Positions 48,640-56,966 of a stretch of 64,000 nt of DNA are shown piece by piece (position 1 is the stretch's first letter; each line of letters begins with the position of its first letter). Both the position numbers and the translations under genes were made by a program. The notes under the pieces were generated by a model. That model did no database searches. It was not told the DNA's origin and saw only the letters and a list, made by a program, of their open reading frames with translations. The stretch is from positions 186,001 to 250,000 of the forward strand of contig JAQUAG010000001.1 of the NCBI GenBank assembly GCA_028687375.1, written 5' to 3'. The DNA is from Arcobacteraceae bacterium. Lineage in GTDB: Bacteria; Campylobacterota; Campylobacteria; Campylobacterales; Arcobacteraceae.

Positions 48640-49953
48640 TTATTTTGTTAATATTTTATTTTTTAGATTTTCTAAAATCAATCTAAAATTTTCATCTTTT
48701 TCTATAAGTTCATTTGCTTTAGAGATATTTTTAGAAACACTAGAGTGATCTTTCATACCTAAAAATTTTGCGATATCTGGCATAGAGTTATGTGTTAATT
48801 CTCTTGCTAAAAAGATTACAATTCGTCTTGCATTTACGATATTTGCAGTTCTTTTTGATGATTTTAAATCACTTGGCTTAATATTAAGTTCAGCAGAAAC
48901 AACCTCTATAATATTTGGTAATTTGATGTTATTTTTTTTCTCTTTAACTTGATTTTTTAAAAGATTTTTAACCAAATCCATATCAATTTTTTGCCCTAGT
49001 AAATCAGCACTAGCATTGATTTTGATAAGTAATCCTTCAATTTCTCTAATTGAGCTATCTAATGAAGTTGCTATATAATTTATAATTTCTTTTGAGAGAT
49101 GAATCCCATTTAATTCACTTTTCTTTTCAACAATTGCGATTTTTGTTTCAAGTTCAGGAAGTTGAATATCAGTAGTTAGTCCCCATTCAAATCTACTTTT
49201 GAGTCTCTCTTCAAGCCCAGCTATTTGTGATGGAAGTTTATCACTTGTAAGGATGATTTGTTTATTTGCAGTATGAAGTTCATTAAATGTGTGAAAAAAC
49301 TCCTTTTGAGTCTCCTCTTTACCACTTAAAAATTGGATATCATCAATAAGAAGTAAGTCACATTTTCTGTATTTATTTCTAAAATGTTCCATGTTTTTAT
49401 TTTTTAAACTAAAAGTAAAATCATTCATAAACTGTTCAATAGTCACATAAATAACCACTTTATTGTGTTCAATTGCGTGATTACCAATAGCTTGAAGCAA
49501 GTGAGTTTTTCCAAGTCCAGTCCCACCATATATAAATAGTGGGTTATATTGTTTCCCTAAATTTGAAGCAACAGCTTTACTTGCATTGTAAGCCATTTGA
49601 TTTGAACTACCAACTACAAATGATTCAAAAGTGTACGATTGATTTAAAATAGTATTTTCTGGGGTATTAATAGCTGATTGCTCATTGATAATATCTTTTT
49701 TAGATCTTCTTTTTTCACCTATTAAAAGTATTTCAATTGATGGTCTAATCGAAGTTTGATTAAAATAAATATCTTGGATGATAGTATTAAATTTTGTTTT
49801 GATATAGGTTGCTATAAATCTATTTGGAGCTTCAAATACAAGTAATTCATCACTAGAACTTGTTTTTTTAAAAATAAGTTGCTTTATGAATTTTGTATAA
49901 TCCGAGGTTGAAACCTCTTTTTTTAACTCTTCTATGATATTTACTTTTGACAA
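48640..49953 (-). CDS. dnaA: Chromosomal replication initiator DnaA
   Basis: The 437-residue protein has domain I (about 1-80), AAA+ domain III with YGGTGLGKTHLLQA and LLLIDDIQFLSGKEETQ, and domain IV with the DNA-binding signature MKDHSSVSKNISKANEL. The start is TTG at 49953 with AGGA nine bases upstream. A TATAAT on the minus strand (49989-49994) and DnaA boxes upstream (50018-50052) suggest autoregulation. Confidence 0.97.
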   Translation of the reverse strand: MSKVNIIEELKKEVSTSDYTKFIKQLIFKKTSSSDELLVFEAPNRFIATYIKTKFNTIIQDIYFNQTSIRPSIEILLIGEKRRSKKDIINEQSAINTPENTILNQSYTFESFVVGSSNQMAYNASKAVASNLGKQYNPLFIYGGTGLGKTHLLQAIGNHAIEHNKVVIYVTIEQFMNDFTFSLKNKNMEHFRNKYRKCDLLLIDDIQFLSGKEETQKEFFHTFNELHTANKQIILTSDKLPSQIAGLEERLKSRFEWGLTTDIQLPELETKIAIVEKKSELNGIHLSKEIINYIATSLDSSIREIEGLLIKINASADLLGQKIDMDLVKNLLKNQVKEKKNNIKLPNIIEVVSAELNIKPSDLKSSKRTANIVNARRIVIFLARELTHNSMPDIAKFLGMKDHSSVSKNISKANELIEKDENFRLILENLKNKILTK

Positions 49954-50259
49954 ATTTTTTAATCCTATTATTTTTTAAAATGTTTTTGATTATATCTAAA
50001 AATCATTTAAAATCTTTGTGAATATGTGAATAACTTTTAGTGAATTGGTGAAAGCTATTAAAAGAGAGTTAAATTAGTTACTCTCTTAGGTTTGTAATCA
50101 TGGGCTTTTTATTATCAAGTATAGTAGATGTAAAAATAAATAAAGGGGTGAATAATTTTATAATATTAGGTTTTAAACTGTGAATTCTTTATCTTGTGAT
50201 AATAAAAGTGATTAAATTGAATAAGTGTGAATAATTCTATTTTAGATATGATTGCATTT
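49954..50259. other. Upstream half of the putative origin (oriC1) between dnaA and ruvC
   Basis: This gene-free 306-base stretch is AT-rich and holds seven GTGAA (minus-strand TTCAC) cores, all in one orientation: 50018-50022, 50026-50030, 50040-50044, 50048-50052, 50148-50152, 50180-50184 and 50227-50231. The first four are spaced 8, 14 and 8 bases apart. A hairpin (50062-50087, arms AAGAGAGT / ACTCTCTT) separates them from the rest, where AT-rich runs such as TTTATAATATTAGG could be the unwinding element. The dnaA promoter lies at 49989-49994. Confidence 0.75.
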
Positions 50260-50724
50260 ATGAAAATATTGAGTATCGATCCTGGAACCATAAATTGTGG
50301 TTATTGTATTTTAGAAGTGATTAACAAAAAACCAAAGCTCGTTGAAGCGGGTCTTATAAAAATGAAATCAAGAATTTTGCAAGAGCAAATTGTTGAATTT
50401 ATTGAAGGAATTGATTTGGTGGTGAAAAATCACACAATTAGTCAAGTTGCTATGGAAGATATGTTTTATGCATTTAATCCAAAAACGGTTATAAAACTTG
50501 CACAATTTCGTGGTGCTATCACTTTAAAAATTTTACAAGATTTTGGAAATTTTTATGAATATACACCTTTACAAGTAAAAAAAGCAGTAACAGGAAATGG
50601 AAAGGCGACAAAAGAACAAGTCTCTTTTATGGTTAAAAGACTTCTTAATTTAAAGCAAGAGATTAAGCCATTTGATGTAACAGATGCAATTGCAGTTGGT
50701 TTAGCACACTGTCAAAGATTATAA
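50260..50724 (+). CDS. ruvC: Crossover junction endodeoxyribonuclease RuvC
   Basis: The 154-residue protein starts [19 protein letters not shown], with the first catalytic aspartate in IDPG, and has [14 protein letters not shown] and [14 protein letters not shown] (last catalytic aspartate region). RuvC resolves Holliday junctions. An open frame from GTG 50227 adds eleven residues but overlaps a DnaA box and breaks the family N-terminus, so I start at 50260. No strong ribosome binding site is visible. Confidence 0.95.
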   Translation: MKILSIDPGTINCGYCILEVINKKPKLVEAGLIKMKSRILQEQIVEFIEGIDLVVKNHTISQVAMEDMFYAFNPKTVIKLAQFRGAITLKILQDFGNFYEYTPLQVKKAVTGNGKATKEQVSFMVKRLLNLKQEIKPFDVTDAIAVGLAHCQRL

Positions 50725-50766
50725 TTTTTTAATTTAAAAATATTAATTTGAAAAAAAGATAATAAA

Positions 50767-50798
50767 GTTACATAAAAGTTACATAAAAAAGCTATAAT
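50767..50798 (+). promoter_or_regulatory. Two 11-bp direct repeats at the promoter of the orphan response regulator
   Basis: GTTACATAAAA occurs twice without gap (50767-50777 and 50778-50788), directly before a TATAAT -10 box (50793-50798), as expected for a tandem OmpR/PhoB-type binding site on one DNA face. Only six T residues separate TATAAT from the ATG at 50805, so the message is probably leaderless. No ribosome binding site is seen. Confidence 0.7.
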
Positions 50799-50804
50799 TT
50801 TTTT

Positions 50805-51452
50805 ATGAAAATATTTTTAGTAGAAGATGATATCTTATTAAATGAAGCCATAACTAGTACATTTTCAAGTTTAGGTTATGAAGTTACCTCTTTTGATGAT
50901 GGAAAAAAAGCGTTTGAAAATATAGATAAAGCATATGATTTGTTTATGATTGATATAAATTTACCAAATGTCAATGGGATAGAGCTTGTAAAACAAATCA
51001 AGAAAGTTTATAGTGAAGCAAATGTGTTCATTATGAGTGCTGATATTGATATACAAACTATTTTAAAAGCTTATGATATAGGTTGTATTGATTATATTAA
51101 AAAACCATTTGATGTTAGAGAAATAATAGCTAAGATAAAACATACACTTAAAATACCACTTGGTAATATTAAATTTAAAAACTGTTCTCAATCATTTTAT
51201 AATCGAGATAAAAAAGTTATTGTTTATGAAAAAAAAGAGATAAGATTAACAGCAAAAGAGTTATTACTTATTGACATACTTTTAAAAAATGCAAATCATA
51301 TTGTTTCAAATGATCAAATAGAGGATTATGTTTGGGGTGAAAGTTTTAAAAATGGACATGTAAGGCAACTTGTAGCAAAAATTAGACGAAAAATACCTTG
51401 TCATATAATTGAAAATCATAATTCAAATGGATACACAATAAATACTTTGTAA
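50805..51452 (+). CDS. Orphan OmpR-family response regulator
   Basis: The 215-residue protein has a receiver domain (phospho-acceptor aspartate in LFMIDINLPNVNG, lysine in YIKKPFDVREI) and a C-terminal winged helix (LTAKELLLIDILLKNANHIV... HVRQLVAKIRRKIP). No histidine kinase is next to it, though two kinase genes occur in the window. Two 11-bp direct repeats in its own promoter suggest autoregulation. It is separated from ruvC by 80 bases. Confidence 0.9.
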   Translation: MKIFLVEDDILLNEAITSTFSSLGYEVTSFDDGKKAFENIDKAYDLFMIDINLPNVNGIELVKQIKKVYSEANVFIMSADIDIQTILKAYDIGCIDYIKKPFDVREIIAKIKHTLKIPLGNIKFKNCSQSFYNRDKKVIVYEKKEIRLTAKELLLIDILLKNANHIVSNDQIEDYVWGESFKNGHVRQLVAKIRRKIPCHIIENHNSNGYTINTL

Positions 51453-51485
51453 GATAAGAGTCTAAAAAGATTATTATCTTACAAA
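51446..51485. terminator. Hairpin between the convergent regulator and thyX genes
   Basis: TTTGTAAGATAA (51446-51457) and TTATCTTACAAA (51474-51485) are a perfect 12-base stem around a 16-base loop. It is in the convergent gap and starts inside the regulator's last codons. It lacks a long T-run on either side beyond the stem, so termination strength is uncertain. Confidence 0.5.
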
Positions 51486-51495
51486 AAGAGTTAAG

Positions 51496-52173
51496 TTATT
51501 CCTCTTTAAGAGAGTTTTCAAAAAGGTACTTATGATCACTTGGCAAAATTTTAAATAATGTTTTAGCTAAATCTTGAATCTCCCATAAAGCACTTTTACT
51601 ACTTCTTAAAGCAATAAAATTTTGGAGACTTCTAGCATTGATTGTCCATGTTAATTCAGTTTTATAACTCTCAGGTAAACAATATTTTGCTCTATCATTT
51701 GAAATACCATCAACTAACATAAGTCGCAAGTTTTCAAGTGCTACAACAGAAGAAAAATCAACACCTAAAACACCACTCCAAACTAGGTATTTAGAAGCTC
51801 TTACCATATGAATATCTGCATAAACTTCAGTTGGATTTGAATATTTTTCTTTAAGTTCTAGCATAGACATTCCATTCGTAAAACTAGTTTCCTCTTTTAA
51901 CTCTTTAAGAGTATATCTTGTAGATTTTACACTTGGACTGGCCATTCTATGTCTTGCTAACTCTTGGAGTAAAGCACGACTTATTCCACTTATATAAAAT
52001 GTGTAAGTGAGATGCTCTAATGTTGAAGCATGTTTAAATTTATTTCCAACTCTATCGATGAGGTCTTTATCTTTTTCTCCACCATTATCACTTTTATCGA
52101 AACTTTGCCAGCAAGTTCTTATAGCTGTTGCACATATCGCTAAAGAAGAGTGCTGTAGTAATTCAACTTTCAT
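51496..52173 (-). CDS. thyX: FAD-dependent thymidylate synthase ThyX
   Basis: The 225-residue protein has the ThyX signature RHRMASPSVKSTRYT, the family's RHRxxSxxxxSxRY. It makes dTMP from dUMP with FAD and methylenetetrahydrofolate, replacing ThyA in most Campylobacterota. CLPESYKTELTWTINARSLQNF is also typical. It stands between the convergent response regulator and hemD. Confidence 0.97.
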   Translation of the reverse strand: MKVELLQHSSLAICATAIRTCWQSFDKSDNGGEKDKDLIDRVGNKFKHASTLEHLTYTFYISGISRALLQELARHRMASPSVKSTRYTLKELKEETSFTNGMSMLELKEKYSNPTEVYADIHMVRASKYLVWSGVLGVDFSSVVALENLRLMLVDGISNDRAKYCLPESYKTELTWTINARSLQNFIALRSSKSALWEIQDLAKTLFKILPSDHKYLFENSLKEE

Positions 52174-52251
52174 ATTTTTATCCTATTTTTCATTTTTCTC
52201 ATTATACTAACTTTCAACTTCTAAATTGCACAAAATTAGTTATTTTATAAT

Positions 52252-53154
52252 CTAAGATAAAATCTCAATTGCTTTTTTAACACAAAATTCAAGAGAAGTA
52301 TTATCTGAAATGATTGGTTGAATATTTGATGGAAAATATTTAGCAGTTGTATGTCCTATAGCAATAGCTGTAAAGCTATCATCCCAAAGATTATTTGACA
52401 AAAAGCATTTAATTGTTGAAGGTGATGAAAAAATAATAACAGAGTTTTTAGGAAGAGGTGTTGTAGCTTCATATTTGTTACATAAAGTTTGATAGACAAT
52501 TGTTTCATCACAAGCGATACCATTTTCTTTTAAAATAGTTACAGCATTTGAAACTAAATCTTTTCCTCGTACATAAAGGACATTTTTATTTTTTAGAAGA
52601 GGAATTAACTCTTTTGCAAACTCATTTCCATGTTTTGCTTTTCCAGTAAAAGTGAGTTTCCCACCCATCTCTTTGAGAACTTTTGCAGTTTGTGGTGCTA
52701 TTACATAACTTGGGATATTTTTCCATAAGGGAGAGATTTTATCTATTCCAATAATTGCATTTTTTGAAGTAAAAATAAGGGCATCATAAGATTCTAGACT
52801 AATATTTGTATATTGATAGTCTATTTTTAGCATTGGAAGATTTTTTGCCCATTTGACTTTTTTATCACTTAAAATATAGATGTTCATTTTATTATTTTTG
52901 TAAGAATTTAGTTTTGATTTAAAAAATCGTTTTATTTTCGAGATGAAATTATCTTTCTTTGAAATTAAAATTGATTCATTTTCATCTACAAAAAATTGAA
53001 AACCATTTGTTGTAAGGGTATAAGTTATTTTTATTTTTTCTTTATAGATTTCATCTTTATTAAATTTTGGATCTTTAAAAAGGGTATTCGTTGCTATATC
53101 ATATTCATAATAGATAAGATTTAACTTATCAATAATAGCATCAATTTTTTTCAT
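52252..53154 (-). CDS. hemD: Uroporphyrinogen-III synthase with an 89-residue N-terminal extension
   Basis: HemD cyclises hydroxymethylbilane to uroporphyrinogen III. Residues 90-300 have the HemD pattern (ISLESYDALIFTSKNAI, VIAPQTAKVLKEMGG, VLYVRGKDL, VIIFSSPSTIKCFL). The first 89 residues are unlike HemD and end in a basic linker (ISKIKRFFKSKLNSYKNNK). The long form is favoured because the ATG at 53154 has AAGG eight bases upstream, while the internal ATG at 52887 has no ribosome binding site. HemD sequences are very divergent, so the extension may be a lineage-specific domain. Confidence 0.8.
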   Translation of the reverse strand: MKKIDAIIDKLNLIYYEYDIATNTLFKDPKFNKDEIYKEKIKITYTLTTNGFQFFVDENESILISKKDNFISKIKRFFKSKLNSYKNNKMNIYILSDKKVKWAKNLPMLKIDYQYTNISLESYDALIFTSKNAIIGIDKISPLWKNIPSYVIAPQTAKVLKEMGGKLTFTGKAKHGNEFAKELIPLLKNKNVLYVRGKDLVSNAVTILKENGIACDETIVYQTLCNKYEATTPLPKNSVIIFSSPSTIKCFLSNNLWDDSFTAIAIGHTTAKYFPSNIQPIISDNTSLEFCVKKAIEILS

Positions 53155-53222
53155 AAGAATTACCTTGTATTTAGATTATGGAGAGTTGATTATATATGAT
53201 TTGGACTTGAATTGGAGTAAAT

Positions 53223-53275
53223 TTTTTGCTACTTTTTGCTACTTTTTGCTACTTTTTGCTACTTTTTGCTACAAT
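53223..53275 (+). promoter_or_regulatory. Five perfect 10-bp tandem repeats forming the purT promoter
   Basis: TTTTTGCTAC is repeated five times without change (53223-53272); the last copy continues into AATTAAG, making the -10 TACAAT (53270-53275), about 37 bases before the purT ATG. Periodic T-tracts about one helical turn apart replace the -35 in this group's promoters. Copy number could change by slippage and tune expression. Confidence 0.75.
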
Positions 53276-53311
53276 TAAGACATATATTAAAAAAAATAAA
53301 AGGGAAAAATT

Positions 53312-54478
53312 ATGAAATTTACAGCACCATTAAAAGCAAATAGTACGAAAATTATGCTTCTTGGAAGTGGAGAACTTGGAAAAGAAGTTGTTATTGAAGC
53401 ACAAAGATTGGGGATTGAGACGGTTGCAGTTGATAGTTATGCAAACGCACCAGCACATCTTGTAGCAAATAAGTCTTATGTAGTGAATATGAAAGATAAA
53501 GAGCAACTTTTAGATGTAATTAGAAAAGAAAAACCTGACTTTATCCTTCCTGAAGTTGAAGCTATCAGTATCGCTGCACTTTTTGAAGCAGAAAAAGAGG
53601 GATTTCATGTAATTCCAAATGCTGAAGCTGTAAATAAAACAATGAACAGAAAAAATATCAGAGTATTTGCTTGTGAAGAGTTGAAGCTTCCAGCAAGCGG
53701 ATATAAATTTGTTACAACATTTGATGGGCTAAAAGAGGCTGCAAACCTTATGGGATTTCCTTGTGTAATTAAACCAGTTATGAGTAGTAGTGGGCATGGG
53801 CAAAGTGTAGCTAGAAGTACTGATGATTTGGAAAAATCATGGGAACTTGCAAAAGAAGCTAGAGGGGATGCAAGTGAACTTATCGTTGAGGAGTTTATCA
53901 CTTTTGATTATGAGATTACCCTTTTAACTGTACGAAATGAAACAGGAACAGTATTTTGTGAGCCTATAGGGCATATCCAAAAAGATGGTGACTATATCTT
54001 CTCATGGCAACCAATGGAGATGAGCGAAATAGCGAAAGAAAAAGCAATTGAAATAGCACAAAAAATTACTGATGGACTAGGTGGAAGAGGGCTTTTTGGA
54101 GTTGAGCTTTTTGTAAAAGGTGATGATGTTTATTTTAGTGAAGTAAGCCCCCGACCACACGATACAGGGATGGTTACTTTGATTACTCAATCTCAAAGTG
54201 AATTTGCACTTCATATAAGAGCAGTACTTGGGCTTCCACTTGATTTTATAACTTATGGAGCAGGGGCAAGTGCAGCTTATAAAAGTACAACTGATACATT
54301 TACACCAGAAATTGAAGTAGATAGTGCGTTATTTACTAAAAACTCATTTGTAAGGGTATTTGGTAAACCACAAACACATCTGGGAAGAAGAATGGCAGTT
54401 GCACTTACTTTTGATAAAGAAAGTTCAGAAGTTGCACTTAATAATGCAAAAGAGTTAATTGGAAAAATTGCAGAATAG
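53312..54478 (+). CDS. purT: Formate-dependent phosphoribosylglycinamide formyltransferase 2
   Basis: The 388-residue ATP-grasp protein has [59 protein letters not shown] and [14 protein letters not shown], all PurT signatures. It makes formyl-GAR from GAR, formate and ATP in purine synthesis. purM is about 2.5 kb away on the same strand, after the acetate transporter. A strong terminator follows. Confidence 0.97.
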   Translation: MKFTAPLKANSTKIMLLGSGELGKEVVIEAQRLGIETVAVDSYANAPAHLVANKSYVVNMKDKEQLLDVIRKEKPDFILPEVEAISIAALFEAEKEGFHVIPNAEAVNKTMNRKNIRVFACEELKLPASGYKFVTTFDGLKEAANLMGFPCVIKPVMSSSGHGQSVARSTDDLEKSWELAKEARGDASELIVEEFITFDYEITLLTVRNETGTVFCEPIGHIQKDGDYIFSWQPMEMSEIAKEKAIEIAQKITDGLGGRGLFGVELFVKGDDVYFSEVSPRPHDTGMVTLITQSQSEFALHIRAVLGLPLDFITYGAGASAAYKSTTDTFTPEIEVDSALFTKNSFVRVFGKPQTHLGRRMAVALTFDKESSEVALNNAKELIGKIAE

Positions 54479-54496
54479 TAATTCTTTTAATATAAT

Positions 54497-54531
54497 AAAA
54501 AAGCCCCAGATTTAAATCTGGGGCTTTTTTT
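54497..54531. terminator. Bidirectional terminator between purT and actP
   Basis: AAGCCCCAGATTT and AAATCTGGGGCTT form a perfect GC-rich stem, with an A-run before it and a T-run after it, so it can end both the plus-strand purT and minus-strand actP messages. Confidence 0.95.
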
Positions 54532-54552
54532 ATGCTAAGAAGCCAAAGCTCC

Positions 54553-56202
54553 TTAGTGAGCAGTAGCTCCATCAGCTCCAATACCAGTTTGACATCTGAT
54601 ATCTTGTGCTTCATATGCATCTCTATCAATTTGAGCTCTTTCAGAGTTATCAGTTATAGAGAAGAACCAAATTCCAATAAATGCTACAGTTACAGAGAAA
54701 ATAGCTGGATATTTGAATGGGAAAATAGGACTTTCATTATGGAAAGTATCTACCCAAACAGTTGGTCCAAGAATAACAAGGATAATTGCAGTAGCAAGTC
54801 CTAAGCTTCCACCAATTACAGCACCTCTTGTTGTTAATTTACTCCAGTAAATAGACAAGAAAAGAATAGGGAAGTTTGAAGATGCAGCAATAGCAAATGC
54901 AAGACCAACCATAAATGCAATATTTTGTTTTTCAAAAGCAATTCCAAGGATAATAGCAACGATACCAAGTACGATTGTAGCTATTCTAGAAACTCTCATC
55001 TCTTTTGCTTCATCAACTTTTCCTTTTGCAAAAACATTTGCATAAAGGTCATGCGAAACAGCTGAAGCCCCTGCAAGTGTAAGTCCTGATACAACCGCTA
55101 AGATTGTAGCAAAAGCAACTGCTGAGATAAATCCTAAGAATAAGTCACCACCAACAGCTTGACTTAAATGGATAGCTGCCATATTAGAACCACCGATTAA
55201 TTTTCCAGTTTCATCAAAGAAAGTAGGATCATTTGTAAGCATTACAATAGCACCAAAACCGATGATAAAAGTTAAGATATAGAAATATCCAATGAAACCT
55301 GTTGCAAAGAATACAGATTTTCTAGCTTCTTTTGCATCAGCAACTGTAAAGAATCTCATAAGAATATGTGGTAAACCAGCAGTTCCTAACATAAGAGCCA
55401 TACCAAGAGAGATAGCTGAAATAGGATCACTTACAAGTCCACCTGGAGCCATAATTGCATCACCTTTTTCATGAATTTCTACTGCTTTTGCAAATAAACT
55501 TTCAAATGAAAAATCAAATGAATAAAGAACAGCAAGAGCCATAAATGTAGCACCTGAAAGAAGTAAAATAGCTTTAATAATTTGTACCCAAGTAGTTGCA
55601 AGCATACCACCAAACGTTACATATAAAATCATTAAAATACCAACTAAAATAACAGCTACTTCGTAATCAAGTCCAAAAAGTACTTTGATAAGTTGTCCTG
55701 CTCCAACCATTTGTGCAATTAGATAAAGTGCAACAGTTACAAGTGAACCAATAGCAGCTAATGTTCTAATTGGTGTTTGACCAAGTCTATATGAAGCAAC
55801 ATCAGCAAATGTATATTTACCAAGATTTCTTAATTGTTCTGCAACCATAAATAATATGATTGGCCAACCAACAAGGAAACCAATAGAATAGATAAGTCCA
55901 TCATAACCTTTCATATAAACAAGACCAGAAATTCCTAAGAATGATGCTGCTGACATATAATCTCCAGCTATCGCCATACCATTTTGGAAACCTGTGATTC
56001 CTCCACCAGCTGTATAGAAATCTTTAGCAGTTTTAGTTCTTTTAGCTGCCCAATAAGTGATACCTAAAGTAGCACCAACAAAGATTAAAAACATAACAAT
56101 TGCTGACATATTGACACTTCTTTGTCCTTCAACTCCCATATCTCCACCAGCTGCAAAAACACTAACAGCTAATAATGTTAAAAGTAATACAATTTTCTTC
56201 AT
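54553..56202 (-). CDS. actP: Cation/acetate symporter ActP (sodium:solute symporter family)
   Basis: The 549-residue protein has a signal peptide ([16 protein letters not shown]) and about 13 transmembrane segments. It contains [35 protein letters not shown], a signature of the ActP branch (two parts), and [21 protein letters not shown]. It imports acetate, and perhaps other small monocarboxylates, with Na+ or H+. It overlaps the upstream DUF485 gene by one base, the conserved yjcH-actP order. Confidence 0.94.
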   Translation of the reverse strand: MKKIVLLLTLLAVSVFAAGGDMGVEGQRSVNMSAIVMFLIFVGATLGITYWAAKRTKTAKDFYTAGGGITGFQNGMAIAGDYMSAASFLGISGLVYMKGYDGLIYSIGFLVGWPIILFMVAEQLRNLGKYTFADVASYRLGQTPIRTLAAIGSLVTVALYLIAQMVGAGQLIKVLFGLDYEVAVILVGILMILYVTFGGMLATTWVQIIKAILLLSGATFMALAVLYSFDFSFESLFAKAVEIHEKGDAIMAPGGLVSDPISAISLGMALMLGTAGLPHILMRFFTVADAKEARKSVFFATGFIGYFYILTFIIGFGAIVMLTNDPTFFDETGKLIGGSNMAAIHLSQAVGGDLFLGFISAVAFATILAVVSGLTLAGASAVSHDLYANVFAKGKVDEAKEMRVSRIATIVLGIVAIILGIAFEKQNIAFMVGLAFAIAASSNFPILFLSIYWSKLTTRGAVIGGSLGLATAIILVILGPTVWVDTFHNESPIFPFKYPAIFSVTVAFIGIWFFSITDNSERAQIDRDAYEAQDIRCQTGIGADGATAH

Positions 56203-56519
56203 TATTTATCTCCCTTTGCAACATCTTTTTTGATAGCTTTTGTTAAGTCATCAAATTCAGTATTTGCTCTATTTGTATAGATTCCAGTTAAAACAAATGA
56301 AACTAAAATTATGATAACTCCAACAGGAATTCCAACAGTAGTAACTCCTCCACTTAAACTAGCCCCCAGTAATTCTTTATCAAATGCTATAGTTAAGATA
56401 AATGCATAATACATTACTAACATAGTAATTGTAAGTTTTAAAGCAAAAGAACTTCTTTTTTGTATAAGTTCTTGGTACTTTGGATTTGCTTTGATTTTTT
56501 CAATCATTGTTTTGTCCAT
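56202..56519 (-). CDS. DUF485 family membrane protein (YjcH-like)
   Basis: The 105-residue protein has two transmembrane segments and begins [20 protein letters not shown], a DUF485 start. DUF485 proteins regularly accompany ActP; their role is probably in symporter assembly or function. AAGGAGAAT before its ATG is strong. It overlaps actP by one base. Confidence 0.9.
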   Translation of the reverse strand: MDKTMIEKIKANPKYQELIQKRSSFALKLTITMLVMYYAFILTIAFDKELLGASLSGGVTTVGIPVGVIIILVSFVLTGIYTNRANTEFDDLTKAIKKDVAKGDK

Positions 56520-56563
56520 AATATTCTCCTTTTTTTATTTTCATTTGAAGTCTAAGTTTTGTA

Positions 56564-56583
56564 AATAGCATTAGAATAGCATT
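56564..56583 (-). promoter_or_regulatory. Direct repeat upstream of the DUF485-actP operon
   Basis: AATAGCATT occurs at 56564-56572 and again at 56575-56583, an 11-base period, about 50 bases before the DUF485 start. On the minus strand a TATTCT-like -10 overlaps it. It could be a regulator site; no direct evidence. Confidence 0.4.
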
Positions 56584-56699
56584 GTCGTTTTTTTGTTACA
56601 GTTAAATTTTAAATGTTACTATAAGAAATACTTTTATAATAGAATCTTATAAAAGAGGGAGAAAATTCCACAACTACTCTTTTTCTCGGGGATTAAACC

Positions 56700-56716
56700 T
56701 CTTTTTGGTACAATCT
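56700..56716 (+). promoter_or_regulatory. Promoter of DUF2892-purM
   Basis: CTCTTTTTGGTACAATCTC has TACAAT (56709-56714) about 34 bases before the DUF2892 ATG. It shares the string TTTTTGGTACAATCT with the fxsA promoter. Confidence 0.6.
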
Positions 56717-56747
56717 CAAAATAATAATGATATTTAGAAGGAAAAAA

Positions 56748-56966
56748 ATGAATACATATGACAAAATAAGAAATTTTTGTGGAAAATTTAGGATAGTTTT
56801 GGGGATAGTTGTTATTGCCCTTGGATTTTACTTTATAGGGGAAGATGAAATCTATAATCTTTGGTTCGCATTAGGAGCTATACCACTTATAGCTGGACTT
56901 ACAGATTTTTGTCCCATTTGTATCGTGACTAAAAAATGTACAATTACACCTAAAGGAGAAAAATAA
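56748..56966 (+). CDS. DUF2892 family small membrane protein
   Basis: From the ATG at 56748 (AAGGA upstream) the protein has 72 residues and starts MNTYDKIRNFCGKFRIVLG, with two hydrophobic segments and GLTDFCPICIVT, the DUF2892 end pattern (CPxY/C). Seven residues in an upstream open frame are dropped because the ribosome binding site favours this ATG. Function unknown. Its stop abuts the purM ATG. Confidence 0.85.
   Translation: MNTYDKIRNFCGKFRIVLGIVVIALGFYFIGEDEIYNLWFALGAIPLIAGLTDFCPICIVTKKCTITPKGEK

Noticed and set aside
50227-50259. Longer RuvC from GTG 50227
   Set aside because: The extra residues do not match the RuvC N-terminus and overlap a DnaA box; ATG 50260 is preferred.
53223-53275. 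CRISPR array
   Set aside because: Units are 10 bp with no spacers; it is a simple tandem repeat in a promoter.
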